A program made the position numbers and the translations under genes. This document shows, piece by piece, positions 12,450 through 25,474 of a stretch of 64,000 nucleotides of DNA (its first letter is position 1; each line of letters opens with the position of its first letter). The notes below the pieces were generated by a model. That model saw nothing but the letters and a program-made list of their open reading frames with translations, was not told where the DNA came from and did not search any database. Location of the stretch: contig JAHREC010000013.1 in assembly GCA_020081605.1 (NCBI GenBank), forward strand, positions 1,364,001 to 1,428,000. The letters are read 5' to 3'. Source of the stretch: Albifimbria verrucaria. Lineage: Eukaryota > Ascomycota > Sordariomycetes > Hypocreales > Stachybotryaceae.

Positions 12450-13971
12450 ATGGTCAGCGCTGACACTGTCGCTGCTCCCTCCCAGCACGGTACGAGTATC
12501 CACACATCGCTATCACATGCGCGAAACGGCTCTCATAAAACTCCAGATTTAACCAACGGCACAATGAACGAGAAGGTGACGACAGTTCCGCATCCGGATG
12601 CTGATCAGGGATCCAATCCAAATGGCATCAATGGAACGAACAGGCACATCGATGCTGTAGGTCGATCAATGCGCCTTTGTTGCGCCATGCCAGGCTGACG
12701 ACGGGTGGCAGGATGAGCACAGCTCTCGCGATGAGGCAAGCCCGGTTTTGCGCAGCAGCGCCATGACAAGCAGCAGCAGCTTCCTTACCGACCTCGGCCC
12801 TGACCCAACGAATGGCGAGCCAAAGTCCTACGCCGCGGCCGTCCTGGAGAGCAATGGGAACCAAACACCAAAAAGTCGCCCCAGCCAGCCGTACCCTGAA
12901 CTTGGCGAGGCCGCGACGCCAAACCATGAGAAGGAAGCTTGGACGGCCGGAGGAATCCGCTTTGCGCCCATGCGCGTTCCCTTCGTTCGCCGTATGCAAA
13001 CCGCGGCTGTGCTCTTCCACTCCATGTCTATTGTTATATTCGTCTCCTGCTTCTGGTTCGTATGTGCCAACCCTTTGAGCTGGCCAATCCTTGTTCCATA
13101 CCTTATCCACCTATCCACGTCAACCGCGGCTACCAATGGAAAGTTGGCGTACCGTTCCGAGTATCTAAGATCATTGCCGCTGTGGAAGCTGTTTGCCGGG
13201 TACTTTCCCGCCAAGCTGCACAAAACACACGATCTCCTCCCAACAGGAAGTACATATTTGGCTATCATCCGCATGGCATTATATCCCACGGCGCTTGGGT
13301 CAGCTTTGGCACCAACGCGCTCGGGTTCGCTGAGAAGTTTCCTGGCATCACAAACAGTCTTTTGACACTCGATAACAACTTCCGCCTTCCCTTTTACCGA
13401 GACTGGATCCTAGCCCATGGTTTACGTTCTGTGTCCAAGGAGTCTATCTGGAACATTCTGACTAAGGGCGGACCAAACAATGACGGCCAGGGCCGGGCTG
13501 TTACCATTGTGATTGGCGGCGCAAGGGAGTCCTGGAAGCGCAGCCAGGCACGCTCCGGCTTATCCTAAAAGGCCGCAAAGGTTTTATCAAAATGGCACTC
13601 CGAACAGGTGCTGATCTGGTTCCCGTCATTGCCTTTGGCGAAAACGATATTTACGACCAACTGAGCCCAAAACCCATCCCATGGTCCACCGGTTTCAGGT
13701 CTTCATTCTTAAAGCGTTCAAGTTTACTGTGCCTGGATTTCACGGTAGGGGCGTTCTCAACTACGATGTCGGCCTCATGCCATATCGTCGACCCGTCAAT
13801 GTGGTCATCGGACGCCCAATCGAGGTGAACGTCAAGGCTAAGGAGCAACCGTCGCAGGTCGACATCGATCACTATCACGAGCTTTATGTACAAGAAGTGG
13901 AGAAGCTGTACGACGCTTACAAGGATAAGTTCGCCACGAACAGAGTCGAGGACCTGAAAATCATTTCTTGA
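12450..13971 (+). CDS. Diacylglycerol O-acyltransferase, DGAT2 type
   Basis: Exons 12450-12656 and 12712-13971; the intron 12657-12711 has GTAGGT, a CTGAC branch site and CAG. The Ser/Asn-rich N-terminus (about 160 aa) is followed by hydrophobic segments (AAVLFHSMSIVIFVSCFWFV, then WPILVPYLIHL) that would sit in the ER membrane. The signature FGYHPHGIISHGAW contains the HPHG catalytic box; further family blocks are FRLPFYRDWILAHGL, the RKGFIKMALRTGADLVPVIAFGEND block and GVLNYDVGLMPYRRPVNVVIG. Family reaction: acyl-CoA plus diacylglycerol to triacylglycerol for lipid droplets. Three frame breaks (about 13241, 13530 and 13672), each one missing base in a short run, give 1470 nt and 489 aa when corrected. 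Confidence 0.93.
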
Positions 13972-14414
13972 TCCGACGGTGCAGATATGTATATTTGCTT
14001 CTCAATTTCGTTGTTGCTCTCTGGTGTGGCACATCCTGTTTTTTTAGCAGATCTCCAATCTTATGGGTGGTTTCAACTGGGTTATAGATGGTTATGAAAA
14101 TTAAGTCATTCAATTAAACAAATACCTCTTCCTAAAAGTCCCCAAAGATCCTAGACATGCCAAGGGATGCTTGGATGTCACTGTAGTTGAAGCACGTTAT
14201 TACAATCACATGACCCCGCGTTGCTTTTTAATTGATACAATCGCGCGTCGCGTTTATCGCAACAACGGCACACAGGTAATTCTTCAGCTTTGCTCAACTC
14301 GATTACTCGAACCTGAACGCTTCGCTGGGGACGCCTTGCATTAAAAATCAGTGTGTAAAACGTCACCACATCGTAACCGAGACACCTCCTTAGTGGAGGG
14401 GCAAAACGCATACC
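13972..14414. other. Intergenic between DGAT2 and APN1
   Basis: T/A-rich 3' flank of DGAT2, then the short promoter of the AP endonuclease gene. No other feature was seen. Confidence 0.5.
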
Positions 14415-15883
14415 ATGCGACGCTCATCATCCCGCGCAAAACAGCACGTCAACTACAACGAGGACGCAGACGACATCACCAAGCCGACCAAGGCCAGTGC
14501 TCCCATCAGTGGCAAGACAAAGGCACCTGCGGATCCTAAACCGATCAGCGGCGGCAAACGGAAGGCTGAAGCCGAGCCTGACAGCCAGGCAGAACCGGCA
14601 GCACCGGTTGTAGCAGCGGGAGCCCCGAAAAAGCGCACGAAAAAGGAAAAGAACGAAGACACGATGCCTCTCGCTGATCGTACGGCCGTTTCGTCTTTGA
14701 AGAAAGCCATGTACATTGGCGCTCATGTCAGCGCAGCTGGAGGTATGTGTTATAGCTGAGATTCGCAATTGTGGTTTCCAGTGCCACTGACACACGCTTA
14801 GGAGTACAAAACGCCGTCACGAATGCAGTCCAGATCGGTGCCAACTCATTTGCCCTTTTCCTGAAGTCACAGCGTAAATGGGACAATCCTCCCATCACCG
14901 TTGAGGCGAAAGACACATTCATTAGCCAGTGCCGGCACCACGCCTACAGCGCTGCGGAGCACGCCTTGCCTCATGGCTCATACCTAGTCAACCTTGCCCA
15001 GGCTGATGAGGCAAAGGCGACACAGGCGTATAATAGCTTCGTGGAGGATCTGGGTCGCTGTGAGCAGCTCGGCATAAAACTGTACAATTTCCATCCCGGC
15101 TCTACGAACGGTGACGCCAGGCCTGCGGCCATTGCCCGCATCGCGGCACAGCTGAATAAGTCACATGCCGCGACCAAAACTGTCGTGACTGTGCTTGAGA
15201 ACATGGCTGGAAGCGGCAACGTCATTGGCTCGACGTGGGAGGACTTGAGAGACATCATTGCTCTGGTTAGTGACAAGAGCCGTGTGGGCGTTTGCATTGA
15301 TACCTGCCATGCTTTCGCTGCAGGATACGATCTGCGATCACCAGATGCCTTCAAGAAGACCATGGACTCCTTCAATGAAATTGTAGGGGCCAAGTACCTG
15401 AAAGCTTTTCATTGTATGGCATCTGTCCCCAAGCATACCCCGCGAATCGTGTTCATAATGCTAACCTATCCAAGTGAATGATAGCAAGGCCCCTTCAATT
15501 CTAACAGGGATCTCCACGCCAACATTGGCACAGGTTTCCTAGGCCTCCGAGCCTTCCACAATATAATGAATGAGGACGCCTTCCGCAACATGCCCATGGT
15601 GCTGGAAACGCCCATCGACAAGAAAGGTCCCGATGGAAAGACGGTCGAGGACAAACAAGTGTGGGCCGACGAGATCAAGCTGCTAGAGAGCCTAATTGAT
15701 ATGGACCCCGACACTGATGACTTTGCCAAGCTGGAGCAGGAGCTACAAGCTAAGGGTGCCGATGAGAGGAGCAGGATCCAGGCGCAAGTCGACAAGAAGG
15801 GAGTCAAGACTGCCAAGAAGTCGGACAAGCCCGCGACAAAGAAAAGGGGAAAGCAAAAGAATGCTGGTTCTGACGAGGACTAG
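14415..15883 (+). CDS. apn1: AP endonuclease, endonuclease IV/APN1 family
   Basis: Exons 14415-14742, 14802-15413 and 15475-15883, with two 59-61 bp introns (the second has a GCTAACC branch site). An N-terminal basic extension of about 95 aa has nuclear-localisation-like clusters (GGKRKAEAE, PKKRTKKEK). The TIM-barrel core starts at YIGAHVSAAGG and shows the family metal-binding blocks: FHPGS, VLENMAG, VCIDTCHAFAAGYDL, HLNDSK after splicing, and HANIGTGFLG. The C-terminal tail is Lys-rich (KKSDKPATKKRGKQKN). Role: cleaves the backbone 5' of abasic sites in base excision repair; yeast Apn1 acts in nucleus and mitochondria. One frame break near 15495 in a C run; one added base gives 1350 nt, 449 aa. 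Convergent with the kinase gene downstream, 277 bp apart. Confidence 0.94.
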
Positions 15884-16160
15884 CATCTACGGTCGGCTGT
15901 CACATGCCAGGATTTACATCGAAAAGAAACAACTGTGTGACTACTGTAACACTGGCTCGGTCATAAAGAGAGATGTACAATATTGATTTAGCTTCTGCTA
16001 ATAAGACTTAATAAAGACAAATGAACTGTCCAACAAATAGAATTTTGGTCTCATTCCTTTTCTCAGTAACGCCTTTCCAGGTATTTGTATGACCCCGTAA
16101 CACCCCATGAGCAGGAAAGGCTTCATAAACTCGTATCCAACAATGCCACCAGATGTCCCC

Positions 16161-19100
16161 TCACACCCTGCGGCTTTTGGCGTAAGCCTCAACCTTCAGT
16201 ACCAACGACTTGAGACCAACGCCCTTCTCGCAGTTCGCCTGGAGCCACTCCTCCATGCGCTCGCGGACGTGCCGCATGGACTTGAGCACTGGCATCTTGG
16301 CGCCATCTTCGTTCTCCAGGAAAGAGCCTGGGTTGAGCAGGACCTCAAAACATTCACCCCAGAGATCCGTCTGCCAGTAACGCTTGAGACTCTCGCGGAT
16401 CTTGTACTTGCGGCCGGTGCGTCCGAGTCCGCCCTGGTCACATCTTACTGTTTCGATGTACTTGCCGAAGAGCAGACAGTGGATGATGCCTGCCAGCCCG
16501 TGGTAGTCGATTTGCCAGGTCCAGGGGCGGCCCTCGCGCATCTCTGCGCAGTCTTGCGCACTTGTTTTCCAATCGGCGATGAATTCAACTTCGGGAACAA
16601 AATTCCTCATGTCAATACCACGTCCAAAATCGATCAGGACTATACCACGAGATCCCCAGCCTTCTCCTCCATCTGGCCGCCATTGGCTGCTTAGTGGCGT
16701 CTCGGACGACGAAGTTTCCAGGCGAAGAAGACAGTTGTCAGGCTTGAGATCGCCATGCAGCACCTGCTTGGAGTGTAGAGATTCGACGGTGCGCATGAGC
16801 TCTATGGTGAAGAACATAGCCAACTGCTCGTCCATAACGCCAGAAGACTCTGCTCTGAAAAAGTTGATAACATCCAAGAGAGTACCATGGGGATGGTATG
16901 GCAAGAAGAGAAAGGCTTCATTCTGGTAGAGATGCATCTCGTGCGCATACGAAAGCGAAGCAGAAGCTCTATGTTGAGGGCCTAAGCGGGTGTGAGCAAC
17001 ACGCATCATGTGGAACTCCCATGCGGTTGGAGGCGTCTCCATCTTGAGGGCTTCCATATCACCACGGTGGTTGACAGCAAAAGCTCCCTTGCCCATGGCC
17101 ACAACAGCGTTCTCGTCGTTTTCCTCGTCTTCAATAGCCACACGCTCAACCAGGTAGACTGGCGCAAAAGCACCGGCGCCCAACTCACGCTTCAAGCTGT
17201 ACGTGGACCTGCCGTCGGGAAATTCAATGACCACGGGTGCAGGTAAGGGCAATGTCTTCTCAGCACCTCCCTTGCCTGCTTTGGCCAAAGACTTTGCATA
17301 TTTGCGGATGTCGCTACCATGTTCGTAGTTGACGTTACGGTGGTCATAAAAACCTGTGTAAGAACTTAAAGGCGGCTGGATCTTGCTAAGAATATCTTTT
17401 CGGACAGCTTCATCCACGGGATTGCATTGGATATCCTTGATAATTGGTCCCTTTGGCTGCAGGGCCCTAGGTTTGCCCAAAGCAACGGCTGGTTTTGGGG
17501 CCAATGGTCCAGATATCCGTGGTTTCGCGTCGTTGACAATTTCACGTAATGGACTACTTAAGGGCTCCAGGTCTGACTGCTCGTCAGTTGGCGAGGAATG
17601 CGCATCTCGCTTCGATGGCGTCTTGTAATGCTCAGCACGGTAAAGGTCGACATCCAGGGAGGACTCAGTCCTTTCAGTGATGGGTGTCATGAATGGCAGG
17701 CGATTGTTAGCCACTTCTGCCGGATCCCTATACGGACGAGTTGGTGGCTCATAATCCTCCGGCGGTATGGGAATAAAGACTGTCCTGGTTCGGGAGGCGA
17801 GTCATCTTGTGCTGGTGTCACAATACTGTCGTCTTCCCTTCTTTCGTCCTCAGCCTCATCATATTCAGCCTCATCGTCCTCATCTTCCCCTTGAGGCCGA
17901 GATGAGACTCGAGACGATGTTGTTATGTCTGGTTCTGAGACGCTTGTATTGATGAGGTCTGAAGCTTGCGCGTAGCTTGCTTGCTCTTCGGATTCTTCCT
18001 CAGCGCCTTCTTCTCCAACACCAGGTATATGCCTTCTAGTTGAGAACTCCGACCATTCGCTAACACTCTTAGCGTCGGTGGTGTCATCATTAACATCACC
18101 ATTTACTTCATCGTCGTCTTCGTCTTCCCTTCTTCACCCTCGTCTTCTTCTTGCTCGTCACCATCAATTTGTCTGGTGGTCCCGGTGCTTTCACCGTCAG
18201 TAGTATAGTCGCCATCAGTCTCATAATCATCCTCCTCGGCACTATCCTCGTCTTCTAAAGGTGTAGACCGAAGGGTGCATTAAAAATATCGTAAATATCA
18301 TCGGTAGCTGCTTTTGTATGGAGAGTCATCGTTGGTTCAGCGGCGTTTCTCTTGCGTAGTTTGGGTCCAGACGGTGAGTCCAGCTTTGCTTTTACTATAG
18401 CTTGTTAGCAACCATGTTCCTCTTCACTTACTTGTAGAAACTCACTGATTTGCGTTTCATTTACTTCCATCATCTTCTTCTTTTTGCTCACTCGAGGTTG
18501 AGGCTGGTCTTTGACAGCTCCATTTTCATCAAACATGCCAACGTCACGGTGAATGACGAGCTTTTCAGATACACCATGAGTGATCTGCTCAATCTCAGGA
18601 ATATACGGCGCTGGCTCAGGAACCAGGTTCTCGTCAACGAACTCTTCTGGCCAAGATTGGTCAAGCCAGCCACGGTTAGCCGCCATGATCTCCTCAAAGC
18701 TCAGCTCAGTACCAGGTTCCTCCGGCGTTGGATACACAGCTTTCAAGTCAACAAATATGCGTTCCTTCTTACCCGTCTGCGGGTGTACAGTCACTTGGCT
18801 TTTTGATGGTACAACGACGATGTTGTTTATTTGTGAGAGAGACTGTAATACAAAATAACGCCACAATCCATAAATTAGTCCTATCACGATCAACATGGGG
18901 TATCATAACTGAAGAAAAAGGAAGAACATACCGGATCCCTGAATACCATCATCTTCGCTCCTGCCGCGGACTTCTTGCCGCCTGCCTTGAGAGTCTCTCC
19001 TGCCCATGGTTTTGGTTCCATTGAGTTCTCCTTTTTCCTGTCAGCCATTGAGCCGATAGTGTCCCAGCCCTTAGATTCAGGGCCTCGGGATGATAACGCG

Positions 19101-19911
19101 GGAGGTTTGGCATCTGCATCAGAGAAGATGGCAAGTTTTGACTTGGCAGGCCGCGAAGACGATCCGCTTGGCTGTCTCTGAGCCTGGGGTCTGCAGGTCG
19201 AGAGGATCCACCAAAGGGGTCCAGCTTAGCAGCGAGAGCAGGTCTCACTGTAGGCAGTGCTGGAGAAGAGGGCTCATTCATAGCTTCCGGTTGCTGAGCT
19301 AACCTTGCCTCGAATTCTTTGAACTTGCGCATCAGCCTCTGCACTGGTCGTGCTTCTCGCTCGATTCCAAGCTTGTAGACTTCCTCGGCCTGTGCCCACC
19401 GGCCTGCCCCCTCCAGCCAGGCAGCATATTCTTCATAGAAGAGAGCAAGCCCTTCTCCAATTCCATGCCGTGACAGGAACACATAGGACTCTCGCGGCGC
19501 GTCTGAGAAGAAATGAATGTAGTGCATCCAGAGCTTCAGGTACCTGGGGTCATCCTTGTACTGAGGAGCAGAAATGAAAGCCTTTGTTGCGCGCTCGAGC
19601 AGCGTGTTCAACTGGCTCTGGGGAGTAGCCTGCGCTGATGGATAGGCGTCCAGCGTCCAGCGCACGTATCGGTCGAAAACGTCTAGAGGGTCGTCCGACT
19701 CGGAAATGTTTTGCACCTCAGCCTCATACTCGGCGCGAATGCAGTCGTTGATGTTCTGAGTATCGGATGGTGTCGGTGTTTCGATCTTCTGCAGGGGCGA
19801 TGAGTAGAGCTCTGCCAGTTTTCTCGCTGAGCGTCCACCAGGAAGGGACTGGATGTTCTCCTTTTGCCCTTCGATTACATCAAAGTTGATGAGATCCTCT
19901 GAAGCTGCCAT
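16161..19911 (-). CDS. bub1: Spindle checkpoint kinase, BUB1/MAD3 (MadBub) type
   Basis: Exons 18932-19911, 18446-18842 and 16161-18394; introns 18843-18931 and 18395-18445. The N-terminus has a KEN box (GQKENIQSLPGGRSARK), then the Mad3/BUB1 TPR region (YVRWTLDAYPSAQ, LWMHYIHFFSDAPRESYVFL). A second KEN (DRKKENSMEPKPWAG) follows near 19030. A GLEBS-like Bub3-binding segment (GTELSFEEIMAANRGWLDQ) lies in exon 2. A long acidic stretch leads to a complete kinase domain: ELGAGAFAPVYLVE loop, MEALKME lysine, LHGDLKPDNCLL catalytic loop and LIDFGRGID magnesium loop. By family it localises to kinetochores and signals to the APC/C. Four frame breaks (about 19135, 18285, 18140 and 17765) give 1204 aa after correction. 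Confidence 0.93.
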
Positions 19912-20447
19912 GGCTGCGGTTAGTATTAATGTCTAGCCCTTGGATTCAGGAGCATGAAGGAGACATGCAACAGCCAAGTTTGCAATGCAAACGCGAGTGT
20001 CACAACGCGATAGATTAAAGTAAATAGTTATCATGTGAACCCCACCTTGAGTCAAGGCAGCATGTTGATCTGCTTGTTGACCCTTGTTGTCAGTTTCACT
20101 GCCGGACGTTGCTGTGGTGATACGAGCCACTTTTCACGTGCATATACTCATGCGCCACACTAGACCAATGAGGCTTTCCTTCTTGTTGGTAGCCACACCT
20201 ACCACAGAGTACGGATAGGTGATTATCGTTAGCTAAGAAAAACACCTAGAATTGATTTCAATCAAGGAGTATGATCACACTATGGCCTTAGCGTTAAGAC
20301 AGTTTTTTGGTATCAGTTCGTTTCATTCATAACTAGCTGCGCCATCCGTCGGCAGTTTTTTGTCTATTATCATCCCATTCCATAGCCTTCAAGCAGCCCT
20401 AGGTGGCCACTTGAATTCCCATTCTTGCCGCATGTCCGAGACAACAT
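19912..20447. other. Intergenic, BUB1 promoter and enolase 3' flank
   Basis: Both neighbours are on the minus strand, so this holds the BUB1 promoter/leader and the enolase 3' UTR. No ORF is supported. Confidence 0.5.
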
Positions 20448-22018
<1,571 letters not shown>

Positions 22019-22269
22019 TCAACTAGACGAATTGAGTTTGGTTAGCTGGAGGAAGACGTGAAGATTCCGATTGCGAGATCGGCCCTGGTGCAGAAAGAAA
22101 GAGGAGTGGATGGACGGAGGCTTGAGAGCCGGGACGTGAGTGAGATGGGGAGCTGGGAGAGACATTGAGCCATCACTACGACTCAATTGGAGCAGACCCC
22201 TTCCGGAGTGTTGAGAATATGCCTCAACATCCCTAAGGTTATGGTCATTTTTTTCTCCCTCAGGAGCTG

Positions 22270-22420
22270 AGCTGTCGTGGCGGGGTAGTCAATGGGTGGT
22301 GGGATGGAGGGGTAGATAGAGAGGATGAAGAGAAAGGAGGGAAGAAAGAGAGGGTAGAGGGCATTGGGTGGAGGGGTGGAAGAAGGGAGGGGCAAGCGAG
22401 CAAGCAGCGAAATCTGGTAC
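22270..22420 (-). promoter_or_regulatory. Pyrimidine-rich promoter/leader tract of enolase
   Basis: On the enolase coding strand this stretch is almost pure C/T (the plus strand is G/A-rich). CT blocks close to the transcription start are known from strong glycolytic gene promoters in filamentous fungi. The role here is inference from position and composition. Confidence 0.5.
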
Positions 22421-23612
22421 GAACCTGATGGTTTGAGGTGAATGGGCAATGGATCGTCTCCAAGAAATCAGAAAGATGAGGAGGAAGGGAGGGAGTTATA
22501 TCTGTGTTGAGGAAAAGAAAGCAGAGCTAAGCTAAGGTAAGCACTGTAGAGGTTGCTGAGCTACAACCACACAGACTGTAACCTCTGATGCTCCGAAGTG
22601 GGGTCATGTCGATGCAGCTCGACGTCGGAGGGGCAATACACTGCCAGATGTGGCCCACCAACCAACCCAAGGGCGGCAAACGGTAAAAAAAATTAATCAG
22701 GTAACCACTTACGGCGAGGTAATTCCGAGCTGTAGCTTGTTCCCCTCCACTCCCTGAAAGATAGGCGACCTGGACGAACCCATTCGTTTACAAATATGAG
22801 GACATTATCGCAAGTTGGCATGGAGACGTGGTGAATGCCGTATTTCTGGATGCACCATAGGGACATATCGCAGCACGAACCATTACAGACGACAGAAATC
22901 TAGGTACCAAGTCAACCACTCCATCCATGCCACCACCATCTACAACTTGGTAGGCCAGGTGCCTACAGTACTGCTACACTCACCCAACAGCAGAGTACTT
23001 CGGCTGCGTCGTGCTCTTTTTGTCAACTGCAGTACCCGCCTGGCATGCTTAGGTGGGGTTGCTTGTCCCTGCGCTTCGCTACCCTGTGCGGCAAAGCCCT
23101 CGTCCACTTGGGCCTACAAACGTGCATGAAACATCCAATACATTGACGGCTATCAAGATGTGTGGCGACACTCACTCGCCTTCGGTATGGGTCTACACCC
23201 CTTCCCTCTTCTTCTCATTCTCGTCATACGCTTTACGTCTGTGCTATTCCTGTCCTGTTTTGCCTCAGTCTAAATCCAAAGGCCACCTAGAGGGTGCGGT
23301 ATCAGAACAGGGCCCATGGGTGCTCTTGGCCGCATGGAGCTTGGATGGATACGCGACGAGATTTGCCCGAGCGCCAGGTGAAACCAAACCCAGGCGTCCT
23401 ATATCAAGATTAGGCCTGCCAAAGACTAGATGCGTGTACAATCAAAGGTGCTACTGGAAACATATCAAGGCCACGTACACGTCCGCTTTCGTTTCAGACC
23501 AAACAAGGTTAAGGATCAAGAATAAGGTAGACGCCGTCTTACGCAAGCTTCTGTACGCCTTGTTACTATCTCAAGTCGGCTATACGGTACTGCACTTTTG
23601 CAGCTGATGTGA

Positions 23613-23657
23613 TGTGTGTGCGTGCGTGTGCGTGCGTGTGTGTGTGTATGTGTGTGT
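23613..23657. repeat. GT-rich microsatellite
   Basis: Interrupted (GT)n with GCGT variants over about 45 bp. Confidence 0.85.
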
Positions 23658-23958
23658 CACGGCATTACCAACTCCTTCGGACTCACATTCGCTCACATAG
23701 ATTCTATTGGCTCAACGTGCAGACAACCACACCGCCCCATCTCGACGGAAACCACGGGGCTCAAGACAATCAGCTCGTTCTCGAACAACCTGCTACTCGT
23801 TGATTTTTTAGGCATGCTCATCGTAGCCAAGGTATCTACCGCTTCCATGAAATATTGACTCATGCTTCTCGATTCCCATTGTGAACGTATCGATGCCGCC
23901 CTCACCAAAACGCCGTTATGACCAAAACCAGCCCAAGAAAAATTTTCGTAATCGTCAT

Positions 23959-24853
23959 CTAGAACCTCTCCTTCATCCTTGCTGCCACCGTCCGCAGGTT
24001 GCCGTACACCTTGCCTGGGGCTTACCCAGGATCAGACTGACAATCGACTCGCGCGCGACGTGGATGTTCTTGAAGCCACCCAGGATGTGGATCTTAGAAT
24101 CTGCAAGCACAATTCTCGTCCTGCTGGCGTTCTCGATGGCGAACTTGGTCTTGCCATCCTTTCCGGCGATACGACCGATCGCACGAGCTTGGCTGTCGCC
24201 ATGCATCGTCCTCACATCCTTAATCTCGAACGTCTCGATGTACAGGTCATCCAGTCGAAGTAGCGCAATAGCATCGTCCACGTCGAAGCCAAGGGTGAAA
24301 GCCTTGACAAAGTCCTCGCCCTTCTGCAGGGCCCCAGACTCCGCCGTGTGCTTCGAGGTTCGCAGCTCGACCGTCTTGCGCTTGATGTTCATGCGGCACT
24401 GAAGCTTCAGGTGTTCTACCAAAGGAGGGTAGATCGAGGCCCATGATTGTTTAAGAGGGGTCATTCGGTGAGGGGTACGGGAATCTTTCGTGTCTCTACT
24501 CGGGTGACAGGGTCCTGCGAACTGTTAGCAATAATCCTCATGATGCTTCCTCAAGTGATACGTACAATATCCCTGGCCGGGGCAAATCGTGGACGGCCCT
24601 CCTCGTCGATTGCCATACCCTCCTCACCACTCTCATCCTGAGGGCCGATGAACTCGGGCTCCGAGGAAGGCCTGGAGCGTCGAGCAGGAACTCATCATCT
24701 TCGTTTACTATCTTAAATATCAGACCTGGATCAAATAACGTATCGCATAGATCCGACCAGGGTACGGAAGAGTTACTCACCCTGCGGTAAGGGTTCTGCG
24801 ACCGCCTCAAGCGGGGTCTCGTCCACCTTTTTCAGGGCTGTAGGTGCGGGCAT
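23959..24853 (-). CDS. pno1: Pre-rRNA processing protein PNO1/DIM2
   Basis: Exons 24781-24853, 24566-24725 and 23959-24514. Start MPAPTALKKVDETPLEAVAE, acidic N-terminus, then the conserved core MTPLKQSWASIYPPLVEHLK and a KH-like RNA-binding region (IGRIAGKDGKTKFAIENASR, ILGGFKNIHVARESIVSLILG). The C-terminus is completed in the neighbouring frame as GKVYGNLRTVAARMKERF. Known role: 40S ribosome assembly, binding the 3' end of 18S pre-rRNA with the endonuclease Nob1. Three breaks (about 24675, 24473 and 24015), two clearly in C runs, give 263 aa when corrected. Divergent from MDM31. Confidence 0.93.
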
Positions 24854-25238
24854 CGTGAATGGCGATAGGGCGTCCGTATGAATGTAGACTCGGGTTCCTG
24901 AATAGAATGGAGAAAACTCGTTCAAACCGCTCCCACAGAGTTATGGCAAACTTTGCACGGCCACTTGGGAATTTTATCACCGTCTAAATTCAGATTCTGG
25001 TTGGGCTATTACAATCCCACGCTAATCGTTGATTTTGGAAAATTTGTGGTGGCTTATCAGCGCTTATCGATTGGCCCGTCGCTATCCTATAGCATGCGTC
25101 ATGCAGCGACTTTTCCCATGCTCCTTTGCATCACCAACCTCTTCCGAGCCACGTCCATATCTGACATTGGGGGTCCTCGGTGTACCTCTGCTCATCGGCG
25201 TCGCGTCTGCTCGTCTCCAGGCGCCATGAGCTTGAACA
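24854..25238. other. Divergent promoter region of PNO1 and MDM31
   Basis: Short region between a minus-strand and a plus-strand gene; no ORF with protein character. Confidence 0.45.
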
Positions 25239-25474
25239 ATGTCCAGGATTAGCCCTTCATGGTTGATTGGGTTTCGTCCCCGGATACCTAACCAACCCTT
25301 TGGTGCTCTCCACGGCCTTGCAGATCATCATGCCTCCTGGCGGTCTAGCAGAGCCCTGCCTGAACCCAACACCAAGATAGCAGCGCAGCCTTTCGACAGT
25401 CGCATACCCGATCGATCACTGTTAATTCTCTTCGATGCAATACCCTTGCTCAGAGCTCAATAGGTCGGCAAGGA

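Noticed and set aside
14280..14320. tRNA-like GGTTCGA box on the minus strand
   Set aside because: No A box at the right distance and no cloverleaf could be drawn.
23053..23607. 184-codon plus-strand frame
   Set aside because: Random-looking composition, no motif, no splice structure, intergenic context.
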